Of a stretch of DNA of 64,000 nt, positions 33,324 through 45,800 are shown in pieces. This DNA comes from Tuctoria greenei (Eukaryota > Streptophyta > Magnoliopsida > Poales > Poaceae): assembly GCA_036927565.1 (NCBI GenBank), contig JAYESD010000005.1, forward strand, positions 91,676,301 through 91,740,300, in the 5' to 3' direction. The position numbers and the translations under genes are program-made. The notes beneath the pieces were generated by a model. The model made no database searches. It was not told the DNA's origin and saw only the letters and a list, made by a program, of their open reading frames with translations. How positions within the stretch are numbered: position 1 is the first letter of the stretch; each line of letters starts with the position of its first letter.

Positions 33324-36300
33324 ATGGCAGGAGGAGCAAATACAAACAAAGACGTGCATTCACCTCGCACACGGGGAATTATACAACACTTTGAACGCCA
33401 AATGCGGCTACGCACAGAAGCACTTGATGAGGGTTTTCGTGTTACCAGTGACCGCCTTGGTCAATTGGAAAATATGCAGATCAACACAACCACCAAAATC
33501 AGCACGTTGGAGATTTCCATTCAAACATTGAACACCTCTATTGGAGCCATCCTGCAGTGCCTTGAGGAGAGGGATCGTGGACGCACCGAAGATGGACAGG
33601 TGAGCAATGCTCCTAGTATTGTACGTGACAATGAGGATGACTATTCTGTAGATACGGAGATTGGAGAAGATGAGGAAGCTAGGCCACGACGCCGGCTACA
33701 ATGCAACCGTCAAGGTATAGGTGGACATCGTCAGCGTGAGGTACACAATCATGATGATACTTTTAACAAGATCAAATTTAAGATACCTCATTTTGATGGT
33801 AAATATGACCCTGATGCATATATTACTTGGGAGATTTCTGTTGATCAAAAATTAGCATATCATGAGTTTCCTGAAAATGCAAGAGTTAGAGCAGCCACTA
33901 GTGAGTTTACTGATTTTGCTTCTGTTTGGTGGCAAGTATGTCCTGAACATGGCAAGAAAATTCCTAATAACATACCACAAACTTGAGATGCTTTGAAACG
34001 GCTCATGCAGGCTAGATTTGTTCCTTCTTACTATGCATATGATCTGTTAAATAAGTTACAACAATTGATACAGGGAGCTAAAAGTGTAGAAGAGTATTTT
34101 CAGGAATTACAAACGGGTATGTTGCGTTGTAATTTAGACGAGGATGATGAACCAGCTATGGCTAGATTTTTGGGTGGTTTAAACCGTGAAATTCAGGACA
34201 TACTTGCTTGTAAAGATTACAATAATGTTACCCGTTTGTTTCATCTTGCTTGTAAAGCTGAAAGGGAAGTGCAGGGACGACGAGCTAGCTCTAGAACTAA
34301 TATTTCTGCAGGAAAGACTAGCTCATGGCAACCACACATGACTACTCCTTCGACTGGGCATGCTTCCTTACCATCTTCTTCACCAAGTCGGGCAGCACCT
34401 TCTTCCTCCGGCAACAAGCCACGTGCTTCTTCCACTAGATCAGCAGTAAAGACCACCCAAAAGCCCACCGAGAGTGCTTCTTCTGTAGCATCTACTCAAC
34501 GATCTAGAGACGTTCAATGTCACAAGTGCAAGGGTTTTGGCCATGTGCAGCGTGACTGCCCAAGCAAACGTGTTCTAATTGTTAAAGATGGCGGTGAGTA
34601 CTCATCTGCTAGCAATTTTGATGACGATACATGTGTTTTGCTTGCAGCTGACTATGCAGGTAGCGATGAACATCAAGAAGAACATATTGGTGTAGAAGAT
34701 GCAGCGTGCTATGATAGTCTCATTGTGCAGCGTGTGCTTAGTGCGCAAATGGAGAAAGCGGAACAAAACCAAAGGCACACATTTTTCCAAACAAAGTGTG
34801 TCCTCAAAGAGCGATGTTGCCGCATGATCATTGACGGAGGTAGCTGCGACAACTTGGCCAGCAGTGACATGGTGACCAAGCTGGCACTAAGCACCAAACT
34901 GCACCCACATCCCTATTACATTCAATGGTTAAACAACAGCGATAAGGCAAAGGTAACTAGACTCGTGTGAATCAATTTTACTATTGGATCATATAAGGAT
35001 GTCGTTGAATGTGATGTTGTGCCTATGCAAGCTTGTAATATTCTGCTAGGAAGACCTTGGCAATTTGATAGAGATTCTATGCATCATGGTAGATCAAATC
35101 AGTGTTCTTTTCTTTACCACGATAAAAAAATTATGTTGCATCCTATGTCTCCTGAAGCTATTGTGCAAGATGATGTTGCTAGAGCTAGGAAAACTAACTC
35201 TCAACACCATTCTAATGTTGAGAACAATAACAATGCCAAATTTGTGTTTGATAAGAAAAATGAGATATCTTTGAAGGGAAAATGCTTGTTTGCTACGAAA
35301 TCTGATATTAATGAACTGATTGCTTCCACCTCTATTGCCTATGCTTTGGTATGCAAAGATGCTTTGATTTCCCTTTACGATATGCAACATTCTTTGCCTT
35401 ATACTGTTGCTAACATTTTGCAGGAATATTCTGATGTGTTTCCAAGTGAAATACCACCAGGACTACCACCACTTCAAGGGATTGAGCACCAGATTGACCT
35501 CATTCCCGGTACTTCATAGCCCAACCATGCACCATACAGGACAAATCCGGAAGAGACAAAGGAGATTCAGCGCCAAGTACAAGAACTACTCGACAAAGGT
35601 TATAGAATTGAAGTTGATCGAGCCAAGGTAGAGGCTATTCAGGGGTGGCCTGTACCAAAGACCATCACACAGGTGCGGAGCTTTCTAGGGCTGGCTGGAT
35701 TCTATCATTGCTTTGTGAAGGATTTCAGCACCATTGCTGCTCCATTGAATGACCTTACGAAGAAGGGGGTGCCTTTTTCTTGGGGCACCACACAAGATAA
35801 CACCTTTACCATACTGAAAGATAAGTGGACGCATGCACCTCTTCTCCAACTTCCTGATTTTTCTAAGACTTTTGAGCTTGAATGTGATGCTAGTGGGATT
35901 GGATTGGGTGATGTTTTGTTAAGAAGGAAAACTTGTTGTATATTTTAGTAAGAAAATGAGTGGGCTTGTTCTGAATTATTCTACCTATGATAAGGAATTA
36001 TATGCTCTTGTACGAACTTTAGAAACATCGCAGCATTATATGTGGCCCAAAGAATTTGTTCTCCATTCTGATCATGAATCACTAAAGCATATTAGGAGTC
36101 AAGGGAGACTGGACCGTAGGCATGCTAAGTGGATGGAATTTGTCTTTTCCTTATGTTATTAAACACAAAAAGGGAAAGGATAATGTTATTGCTGATGCTT
36201 TATCTAGACGTTATACTCTTCTATCTCAACTTGACTTTAAAATTTTGGGATTAGAAACGATTAAAGATCAATATGAACATGATGCTGATTTCAAAGATGT

Positions 36301-36892
36301 ATTGCTGAAATGTAAAGATGGATAAACATTGAATAAATTTGTCCTCAATGATGGCTATGTGTTTAGAGCTAACAAGTTATGCATTCCAGCTAGCTCCGTT
36401 CGTTTGTTGTTGTTACAGGAAGCGCATGGAGGTGGGCTGATGGGGCACTTTGGAGTGAAAAAGATGGAGGACATACTTGCTGGTCATTTCTTTTGGCCAA
36501 GGATGAGGCGAGACGTGGAGCGCTTCGTTGCTCGCTGCACGACATGTCAAAAAGCTAAGTCACGACTTAATCCACATGATTTGAAGCCATATTTGGTAGA
36601 AGAAGATGAGCTTGAGTCGCAGACAACTCAAATGCAAGAAGGGGAGGATGATGAGGACATCAACACCCTCGATACATCCACACCAACTCAGCTACCGATT
36701 TCTGGTCCGATCACTCGCGCTCGTGCACGTCAACTGAACTATGAGGTGAACTCCTTCTTGGCCTTATGTCCATCTTATCTAGACTTTGGAACTACATGCT
36801 TTCTTGTTTTACTTAGGAACAATGGAGAGGAGCCAATGGGAAGGGAATTCGCGCGGACGGGATTTGGACAGCAAAACAGCACCAACTTGTGA
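33324..36892 (+). pseudogene. A2 gag-pol remnants
   Basis: Gag starts at ATG 33324 (CCATGGCAGG). Gag core motifs lie at 33780-34260, interrupted by an insertion at WWQVCP (about 33931) and a TGA near 33984. Zinc knuckle [14 protein letters not shown] about 34516-34557; protease IIDGGS near 34830; TGA near 34968; TAG near 35517. The first RT deletion junction is near 35604, then the RT connection and RNase H (to about 36240, with a frameshift near 35930 and 36145). The integrase H2C2 finger (about 36430-36570) is fused by deletion at 36580 to the pol tail that runs into the 3' LTR (GPITRARARQLNYEVNSF), ending TGA at 36890-36892. It has no RT active site and no integrase core. Confidence 0.9.
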
Positions 36893-37512
36893 CGGCCGCC
36901 ACCACTTCATACGGACTCCAATATGGGCGTTCAAGTACTTCCTGGAAAGATCAAGTCTACTTTCAAACGAATCTGGCATCATGTCTATATCTATTCGGAG
37001 TCGGCCGCAATCATTATTTTAATACCAAGACCTTTTGTGTCCATGGTGCTGCATCACCAAAATTGGGCCCATGGCCTATGTATCGTTTGGGGTCCATTAG
37101 GGACTCGTGATTAGGGTTTCTCACGACCCTAGGGAGGTAATAAATAGTAGTCGCCGCCCTCATTAGCTGGTGGGTTTTGTTTATTTGTAAGTTAGCTTCT
37201 GCTGCTTCCTTGTACACGCGCGTGTCGACTAGATTGTTCGTCTACTTGTATCCAGAACCCCACTTCAGATTCATTCAACTGATAAGTGCTTGTTCTTCTT
37301 GTTCTTATGTGTTCTTCGATTGCTTGCAGGAACAAAGGCCCTCGTGGTCAGGTTGATTGTGCACCAGCAAGACCAATACAACTTCATAGTCGGTGTACCG
37401 ATCGCTAAGGCGCATCGTCTTGGGGACGGTGTAGTCGGATTGCCAACGTCTTCTCCTCCACAAATCGCACCCTCCTATTCTCATCGAAAGATCAGGAACC
37501 AAGATCCTATCA
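36649..37512 (+). repeat. A2 3' LTR (864 bp)
   Basis: Preceded by the purine tract AAGAAGGGGAGGA. It starts TGATGAGGACATC and ends AAGATCCTATCA. The pol reading frame continues 244 bp into it. Followed by the target duplication TAAAG. Confidence 0.92.
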
Positions 37513-37517
37513 TAAAG

Positions 37518-40500
37518 CCAAGGCTTAAATATTTCTTGTAGGCATACTCCTCCGATGGAACAAAATGGGTTTTTGATAGCGGATGCACTAATTATATGAC
37601 CGGTGAGAGGAATATGGTTGTGGACTATGAGTAAAATGAATATCCAAGTGAAGGAATCCATTTTGGGGACAATAGTCAAGGAAAAATCTTTGGCACCGGT
37701 AAAATTGATATATCCCCTAATCATACTCTTGCAAACGTTTTACAGTTAATTCACTTGATTATAACCTCTTGTCCCTATCACAACTATGTGACAAAGGTTA
37801 TAATTGTTTATTCACTAATGAGGGTGTGATCATCACAAGGAGAAGCAATGACTCAATTGCTTTTAAGGGTGTACTCAAAGGAAAGCTCTATCTTGTGGTT
37901 TTCTCTGCGGATGAAGCCCAACTTGATACATGCTTAATTGCAAAAACTAAAATGAGATGGCTTTGGCATACAAGGCTAGCCCATGTTGGGATGAGAAAAT
38001 TGCAAAAACTCCTTAAGAGCGAGCACATCCATGGTTTAATGTTGTGTTTGAAAAGGATAGGCCATGTAGCGCATGCCAAGCCGGAAAGCGAGTTGAAGCT
38101 CCACATCCATCCAAGAACATTATGATGACAACAAGACCATTGGAACTTCCACACATGGATCTCTTCGGTCCAATCACCTGCATAAGTATTGGCGGTAACA
38201 AATACGGTCTTGTTATTCTTGATGATTTTTCACGTTTCACTTGGGTATTCTTTTTGCATGATAAAAGTGAGACTCTAGGTGTCCTTAAGAAATGCTTAGA
38301 GCTCAAAATGAGTTCTCCTTAAGTATCAAGACCATAAGGAGTGACAACGGCACCGAATTCAAGAATACTCAAGTTGAAGAGTTTTTGGATGAAGATGGCA
38401 TCAAGCATGAGTTCTCAGCTCCGTACTCGCCTCAACAAAATGAGGTGGCCAAGAGGAAGAATAGAACTCTAATTGAGATGTCAAGGATCATTCTTGATGG
38501 GTACAAGACGTCTGGGCGGAAGCAGTTAACACCACTTGTCATGCCATAAACAGGTTATATCTTCACCGCATACTCAAGAAGACGTCTTATGAGCTCCTAA
38601 TCGGTAACAAGCCCAACATTTCTTACTTTCGTGTTTTTGGGAGCAAATGCTACATTCTCAATAAGAAGCCTATGACTTAGAAGTTTGCTTCTAAGTCCGA
38701 TGAGGGTTTCTTGCTTGGTTATGACTCAAACCCCTACGCCTATCGTTTCTTCAACAAATCCTCCGAAATTGTTAAAGTATCACAGGACGTAGGGTTTGAT
38801 GAGACTAATGGCTCCCAAGTGGAGCAAGTTGATTGTCATGAGCTAGATCAAGAAGAAGCTCCACAAGTGGTGATAGGAAAGATGGCACTTGGAGATATAC
38901 GACCACAAGAACAACCTCAAGATGCAAGTGACCATCTCACACATCAAGCAAGCTCTTCCTCAAATGATCAAGATCAAGTCCCCCAAGATGCGCTCCAAGG
39001 AGATGAAAATGGAGCCATCAATCAAGGGGGAGACAATGAAAATGAGGAAGACGAAGATGAAGATTCAAGACCTCAAGCGCCTCACCCAAGAGTGCACCAA
39101 AGTGTTCAACGGGACCATACCGTTAACAATATACTTAGAGATATCTCTAAGGGGGTAACTACTCGATCTCATGTTGCGAACTTTTATGAACATTACTCTT
39201 TTGCTTCTTCTTTGGAGCCTCACAAGGTTGAAGAAGCGCTACAAGATCCAGATTGGGTAATGGCCATGTAAGAAGAGCTCAACAACTTTGAAAGAAATCA
39301 AGTATGGGAGCTCGTGAAGAGGCCTAATGCGAATGTTGTAGGAACCAAGTGGGTCTTCCGCAACAAACGAGATGAGCACGGGCTGGTTACAAGAAACAAA
39401 GCACGACTTGTGGCCAAGAAGTATTCACAAGTGAAAGGTTTGGATTTTGAAGAAACATTTGCTCCCATAGCTAGGCTAGAATCAATTCGTATATTACTTG
39501 CCTTTGCTACTCACCATAATTTTAAGATATATCAAATGGACGTCAAGAGTGCATTCCTCAATGGTCCAATCAAGGAAGAGGTGTATGTGGAGCAACCCCC
39601 CGGTTTTGAAGATGAAGAATTCCCAAGCCATGTGTACAAATTACGTAAGGCTCTCTATGGCCTCAAACAAGCTCCTAGAGCTTAGTATGAGTGCCTTAGA
39701 GACTTTCTAACTCAAAATGATTTCAAAATTAGAAAGGTAGATTACACCCTATTCACTAAGCACTTTGATGTTGATTTGTTTTTTTGCCAAATATATGTCG
39801 ATGACATTATATTTGGCTCTACTAACAAAGCTTTTTCTGATGAATTTTCTAAGATAATGACGGAAAGATTTAAGATGTCCATGATGGGGGAGTTGAAGTT
39901 CTTCCTAGGTTTTCAAGTAAAGCAACTTGAGAAGGGCATGTTCATTAGTCAAACCAAGTACGCACAAGATATACTCAAGAAGTTTGACATGGACAACGCC
40001 AAACCCATCAAGACTCCTATGGTAACCAATGGGCATCTCAATCATAATGAAGATGATCCAAGTGTGGACTAAAAGGTATATCGTTCCATGATAGGCTCAT
40101 TACTTTACTTATGCGCATCTAGGCTCGATATCATGCTAAGTGTGTGTATGTGTGCTAGATTTCAAGCTGCTCCTAAGGTGTGTCATTTGACCGCCGTCAA
40201 GAGAATTCTTAGATATTTGGTTCACACACCAAGCCTAGGACTTTGGTACCCCAAAGGTTCTAAGTCTAACCTCATTGGATATTCCGACGCGGACTATGCG
40301 GGGTGCAAAGTTGATTGGAAGAGCACCTCCGGAACATGCCAATTCCCTGGTAGATCTCTAGTGTCTTGGTCCTCAAAGAAACAACACTTCATTGCACTTT
40401 CCACAGCCAAAGCAGAGTATGTCACTGCCGGAAGTTGTTGTGCACAACTTCTTTGGATGCGACAAACTCTTAGGAACTATGGCATCAACTTGCGCCATAT

Positions 40501-40749
40501 TCTCCTCATATGTGACAATGAGAGTGCCATCAAAATAGCTCACAATCCAGCTGAGAATTCAAGGACCAAACACATCGATATCTGCCACCACTTCTTGAGA
40601 GATCACTCCATCAAAGGAGACATTGCAATCTCCCATGTGCGAACCGAAAAAACAATTGGCCGATATTTTTACCAAACCCCTAGATGAGAAAAGATTTTGT
40701 GAACTTAGGAGTGAGCTCAATATCTTAGATTCTCGAAATGTGGCTTGAG
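37518..40749 (+). pseudogene. Element G pol: protease, integrase, RT, RNase H
   Basis: The protease motif DSGCTNYMTG begins at 37575. GAG-pre-integrase LWHTRLAHVGMRKL is near 37962 and the finger CSACQAGK near 38069. The integrase core has MDLFGPI (about 38156) and RSDNGTEF (about 38340). The next motif reads NEVAKRKN where copia integrases usually have NGVVERKN, so the catalytic Glu is replaced by Lys. RT starts [14 protein letters not shown] (39314), with LAKKYSQ-type, [11 protein letters not shown] and YGLKQAPRA, and the catalytic YVDD at about 39797. RNase H has YSDADYAGC (40279) and ends at TGA 40749. Breaks include stops or frameshifts near 37550, 37634, 37740, 38060, 38320, 38550, 38680, 39271, 39685 (Trp codon to TAG), 40072 and 40665. 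Confidence 0.88.
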
Positions 40750-40800
40750 TCTTGCACATATGATTGATATATTCAAAATTCACACATGCTTGCGAAAAAT

Positions 40801-40805
40801 TGATC
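40801..40805 (+). repeat. Target-site duplication of A3, left copy (TGATC)
   Basis: A perfect match to 48415-48419. It lies in the non-coding part of G just after pol. Confidence 0.9.
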
Positions 40806-41673
40806 TGATGAGGACATCAACACCCTCGATACATCCACACCAACTCAGCTACCGTTTTCTGGTCCGATCACTCGCGCTCGTGCACGTCAACTAAACTATG
40901 AGGTCAACTCATTCTTAGCCTATGTCCATCTTATCTAGACCGTGAAACTACGTGCTTTCTTGTTTTGCTTAGGAACAATGGAGAGGAGCCAATGGGAAGG
41001 GAATTCGCGCGGACGGGATTTGGACAGCAGAATAGCACCAACTTGTGACGGCCACCACGATTTCATACGGACTCCGATCTGGGCGTTCAAGTACTTCCTG
41101 GAAAGATTATCAAGTCTACTTTCAAACGGATCTGGCCTCATGTCCATATCAATATGGAGTCGGCCGCAATAGTTATTTTAATACCAAGACCTTTTTCTGT
41201 CCAGGGTGCTGCATCACCAAAATTGGGCCCATGGCCCATGTATCGTTTGGAGTCTATTAGGGACTCGTGATTAGGGTTTCTCACGACCCTAGGGAGGTAA
41301 TAAATAGTAGCAGCCACCCTCATTAGCTGGTGGGTTTTTGTTTATTCGTAAGTTAGCTTCTGCTGCTTCCTTGTACACGCGCGTGTCGACTAGATCGCCC
41401 GTCTACTTGTATCCAGAACCCCACTTCAGATTGATTCAACAGATAAGTGCTTGTTCTTCTTGTTCTTGCGTGTTCTTCGATTGGTTGCAGGAACAAAGGC
41501 CCTCGTGGTCAGGTTGATTGTGCGCCAGCAAGATCAATACAACTTCGGAGTCGGTGTACCGATCGCTAAGGCGCATCGTCTTGGGGACGGTGTAGTCGGA
41601 TCGCCAACGTCTTCTCCTCCACAAATCGAACCCTCCTATTCTCATCGAAAGATCGGGAACCAAGATCCTATCA
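40806..41673 (+). repeat. A3 5' LTR (868 bp)
   Basis: TGATGAGGACATC...AAGATCCTATCA. A TATA-like TAATAAATA at 41298-41306 follows the phrase TTAGGGTTTCTCACGACCCTAGGGAGG, which is conserved in all A copies. Confidence 0.93.
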
Positions 41674-41675
41674 TG

Positions 41676-41687
41676 TGGTATCAGAGC
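41676..41687 (+). other. Primer-binding site of A3
   Basis: Canonical TGGTATCAGAGC, two bases after the LTR end. Confidence 0.9.
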
Positions 41688-42835
41688 AAGGTTAATCGGT
41701 GAGAGTGCTACCATTACTTTTCTTTCCGCTGTTATCATCCTATAGTCCAAAAAAAGCCCAAAAAAATACCAGATCTGTTTTTTTCCATTATTCCTAGACC
41801 ATTGTGCCTTTTACTTTCTCCACTTAGTCAAGACTTGTTGAGTTCATGGTTGCTTCGACGAGTCAAGTTGCTGGTCTTTAGTTTTGCACCACTAGAGTTT
41901 CGAGTTCGTGTCACATTTGGTCACCTAGTTCGAGTCAGATTCGTAGTTCGAGTTTGAGTCGGATTACTAGTTTGAGTTTGAATCAGATTGCTACTTCAAG
42001 TTTGAGTCGGATTACTAGTTCGAGTTTGAGTCGGATTACAAGTTCAAATCATATTTCTACATTGAGTTTGAGTCGGATTGCTAGTTTGAGTTTGAGTCAG
42101 ATTACAAGTTCAAATCAGATTGCTACTTCGAGTTTGAGTCGGATTGCTAGTTCGAGTTTGAGTCTGATTACTAGTTCGAGTTCGAATTAGATTGCTACTT
42201 CGAGTTTGAGTCAGATTAGTAATTTGAGTTTGACAACAAGAAAAAGGCAAGTGCAAAATCAAAAGCCGCACAAAAGCCACAAGCAATTAGAGAAGAAAAA
42301 AAAGGCAAGTGCAAAATCAAAAGCCGCATAAAAGCCACAAGCAATTAGAGAAGAAAAAAAAAAGGCAAGTGCAAGATCAAAAGCCGCATGTGCAAATTTT
42401 GTTCTAGGGTCTCCTGATTCCATCTAGAGAGAGTTTGGGTGACCACCCCAACAAAAAAAAAACGAAAAAAAAAGAAAAAAAATCAGATTGTTGTTTGGGG
42501 TGTTTTTGGTGACGACATTGGTGTCTCGGCTCGCGTCTCTAGTACGGTCTAGACTAAGATCAGCACGGTACTGTCGTAGAATATTTATTCAGCTTGTTGT
42601 GATTAACGTGGTGAAAGTTTGCTCCTTGTGCTAGTTCAGCCACCTAAAGCCATAGATTGACACCTGCTCTTGAAGTTGTTCATTACTTGCTGGTTGCCAT
42701 CACCTTCTTGCTGAGCTTTGTAAGAACAGGTAAGAGCTTGATTGAACAGGTTGAGAGTGAGCGAGTTATCTCCACCAGCACCTTTGTAGCTAGGGATAAC
42801 GTTGCCCTTTCATATTGGATTTTTTTCTACTAACC
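41688..42835 (+). repeat. A3 leader with 24-bp tandem repeats and duplicated purine blocks
   Basis: The 24-bp array runs from about 41928 to 42232. It is followed by an A-rich segment in which a roughly 60-bp unit (GGCAAGTGCAAAATCAAAAGCCGCA...AATTAGAGAAG) occurs twice in tandem (42246-42305 and 42306-42365) plus a partial third; A2 has one copy fewer. Homopurine runs at 42452-42482. The rest, to the gag ATG, is unique-looking leader with no coding potential seen. Confidence 0.75.
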
Positions 42836-45800
42836 ATGGCAGGAGGAGCAAATACAAATGATGACGTGCATTCACCTCGCACACGGGGAATTATACAACA
42901 CTTCGAACGCCAAGTGCGGCTACACACAGAAGCACTTGATGAGGATTTTCGAGTTACCAGTGACCGCCTTGGTCAATTGGAAAATATGCAGATCGACACC
43001 AACACCAAAATCAGCACGTTGGAGAGTTCCATTCAAACATTGAACACCTCTATTGGAGCCATCCTGCAGCGCCTTGAGGAGAGGGATCGTGGACGCACCG
43101 CAGATGGACAGGTGAGCAATGCTCCTAGTATTGTACGGGACAATGAAGATGACTATTCTGCAGATACGGAGATTGGGGAAGATGAGGAAGCTAGGCCACG
43201 GTGCCAGCTACAACGCAACCGTCAAGGCATAGGTGGACATCGTCGGCGTGAGGTACGCAATCATGAAGATACTTTTAACAAGATCAAATTTAAGATACCT
43301 CATTTTGATGGTAAATATGACCCTGATGCATATATTACTTGGGAGATTTCTGTTGATCAAAAATTTGCATGTCATGAGTTTCCTGAAATTGCAAGAGTTA
43401 GAGCAGCCACTAGTGAGTTTACTGATTTTGCTTCTGTTTGGTGGATAGAACATGGCAAGAAAAATCCTAATAACATACCACAAACTTGGGATGCTTTGAA
43501 ACGACTCATGCGGGCTAGATTTGTTCCTTCTTACTATGCACGTGATCTGTTAAATAAGTTACAACAATTGAGACAGGGAGCTAAAATTGTAGAAGAGTAT
43601 TTTCAAGAATTACAAATGGGTATGTTGCGTTGTAATTTAGACGAGGATGAGGAACCAGCTATGGCTAGATTTTTGGGTGGTTTAAACCGTGAAATTCAGG
43701 ACATACTTGCTTATAAAGATTACAATAATGTTACCCGTTTGTTTCATCTTGCTTGTAAAGCTGAAAGGGAAGTGCAGGGACGACGAGCTAGCTCTAGAAC
43801 TAATATTTCTGCAGGAAAGACTAGCTCATGGCAACCACGCACGACTACTCCTTCGACTGGGCGTGCTTCTCCGCCATCTTCTTCACAAAGTCGGGCAGCA
43901 CCTTCTTCTTCCAGCAACAAGCCACGTGCTTCTTCCACTAGCTCAGCAGTAAATACCACCCAAAAGCCCACTGAGAGTGCTTCTTCCGTAGCATCTATCG
44001 GACGATCTAGAGACGTTCAATGTCACAAGTGCAAGGGTTTTGGCCATGTGCAGCGTGACTGCCCAAGCAAACGTGTTCTAATTGTTAAAGATGACGGTGA
44101 GTACTCATCTGCTAGCGATTTTGATGACGATACATGTGTTTTGCTTGCAGCTGACTATGCAGGTAGCGATGAACATCAAGAAGAGCATATTGGTGCAGAA
44201 GATGCAGCGCGCTATGATAGTCTCATTGTGCAGCGTGTGCTTAGTGCGCAAATGGAGAAAGCGGAACAAAATCAAAGTCACACATTATTCCAAACAAAGT
44301 GTGTCGTTAAAGAGCGATCTTGCCGCATGATCATTGATGGAGGTAGCTGCAACAATTTGGCCAGCAGTGACATGGTGACCAAGCTGGCACTAAGCACCAA
44401 ACCGCACCCACATCCCTATTACATTCAATGGTTAAACAACAGCGGTAAGGCAAAGGTAACTAGACTTGTGCGAATCAATTTTACTATTGGATCATATAAG
44501 GATGTCGTTGAATGTGATGTTGTGCCTATGCAAGCTTGTAATATTCTGCTAGGAAGACCTTGGCAATTTGATAGAGATTCTATGCATCATGGTAGATCAA
44601 ATCAGTATTCTTTTCTTCACCACGATAAAAAAATTGTGTTGCATCCTATGTCTCCTGAAGCTATTGTGCAAGATGATGTTGCTAGAGCTAGGAAAACTAA
44701 ATATCAGGACCATGCTAACATTGAGAACAATAACAATGTCAAATCTGTGTTTGATAAGAAAAATGAGATATCTCTGAAGGGAAAATGCTTGTTTGCTACG
44801 AAATCTGATATTAATGAACTGATTGCTTCCACCTCTGTTGCCTATGCTTTGGTATGCAAAGATGCTTTGATTTCCCTTTACGATGTGCAACATTCTTTGC
44901 CTCCTGCTGTTGCTAACATTTTGCAGGAATATTCTGATGTATTTCCAAGTGAAATACCACCAGGACTACCATCACTTCGAGGGATTGAGCACCAGATTGA
45001 CCTCATTCCGGGTGCTTCATTGCCTAACCATGCACCATATAGGACAAATCCAGAAGAAACAAAGGAGACTCAGCGCCAAGTACAAGGACTACTTGACAAA
45101 GGTTATGTACGTGAGTCTCTTAGTCCTTGTGCTGTTCCAGTTATTCTAGTACCTAAAAAGGATGGATCATGGCGTATGTGTGTGGATTGTAGAGCAATCA
45201 ACAATATAACCATTCGATATCGTCATCCTATTCCACGCTTAGATGATATGCTTGATAAATTGAGTGGTGCTGTTGTGTTCTCAAAAGTTGATTTGCGTAG
45301 TGGTTATCACCAAATTCGCATGAAACTAGAAGATGAATGGAAAACTGCTTTCAAAACTAAGTTCGATTTATATGAGTGGTTAGTAATGCCTTTTGGGTTA
45401 ACTAATGCACCTAGCACCTTCATGAGATTAATGAACGAGGTTTTGCGTGCATTCATTGGAAAATTTGTTGTTGTGTTTTTTAATGATATATTGATTTATA
45501 GCAAATCCATGGATGAACATCTTGATCACTTACGTGCTGTTTTTAATGCTTTGCGTGAGGCACGATTATTTGGTAATCTTGAGAAGTGCACCTTTTGCAC
45601 AGATCGAGTCTCTTTTCTTGGCTATGTTGTTACTCCACAGGGAATTGAAGTTGATCAAGCCAAGGTAGAGCCTATTCAGGGGTGGCCTGTACCAAAGACC
45701 ATCACACAGGTGCGTAGCTTTCTAGGGCTGGCTGGGTTCTATCGTTGCTTTGTGAAGGATTTCAGCACCATTGCTGCTCCATTGAATGACCTTACGAAGA

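Larger units (their letters stand above)
31419..37512 (+). mobile_element. CRM-like element A2, internally deleted, nested in G
   Basis: Both LTRs are complete (31419-32282 and 36649-37512) and the target duplication is perfect: TAAAG at 31414-31418 and 37513-37517. Internally it keeps leader, gag, protease and pieces of pol. Relative to A3 it lacks about 535 bp of RT (junction near 35604, including the catalytic FDD motif) and about 854 bp of integrase (junction near 36580). It could only have moved with proteins from another copy, or the deletions came after insertion. Confidence 0.93.

Noticed and set aside
41928..42232. Possible CRISPR array or satellite in the A leader
   Set aside because: The units are contiguous without spacers and lie inside a retrotransposon leader. 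The array is far too short and too localised for a centromeric satellite.
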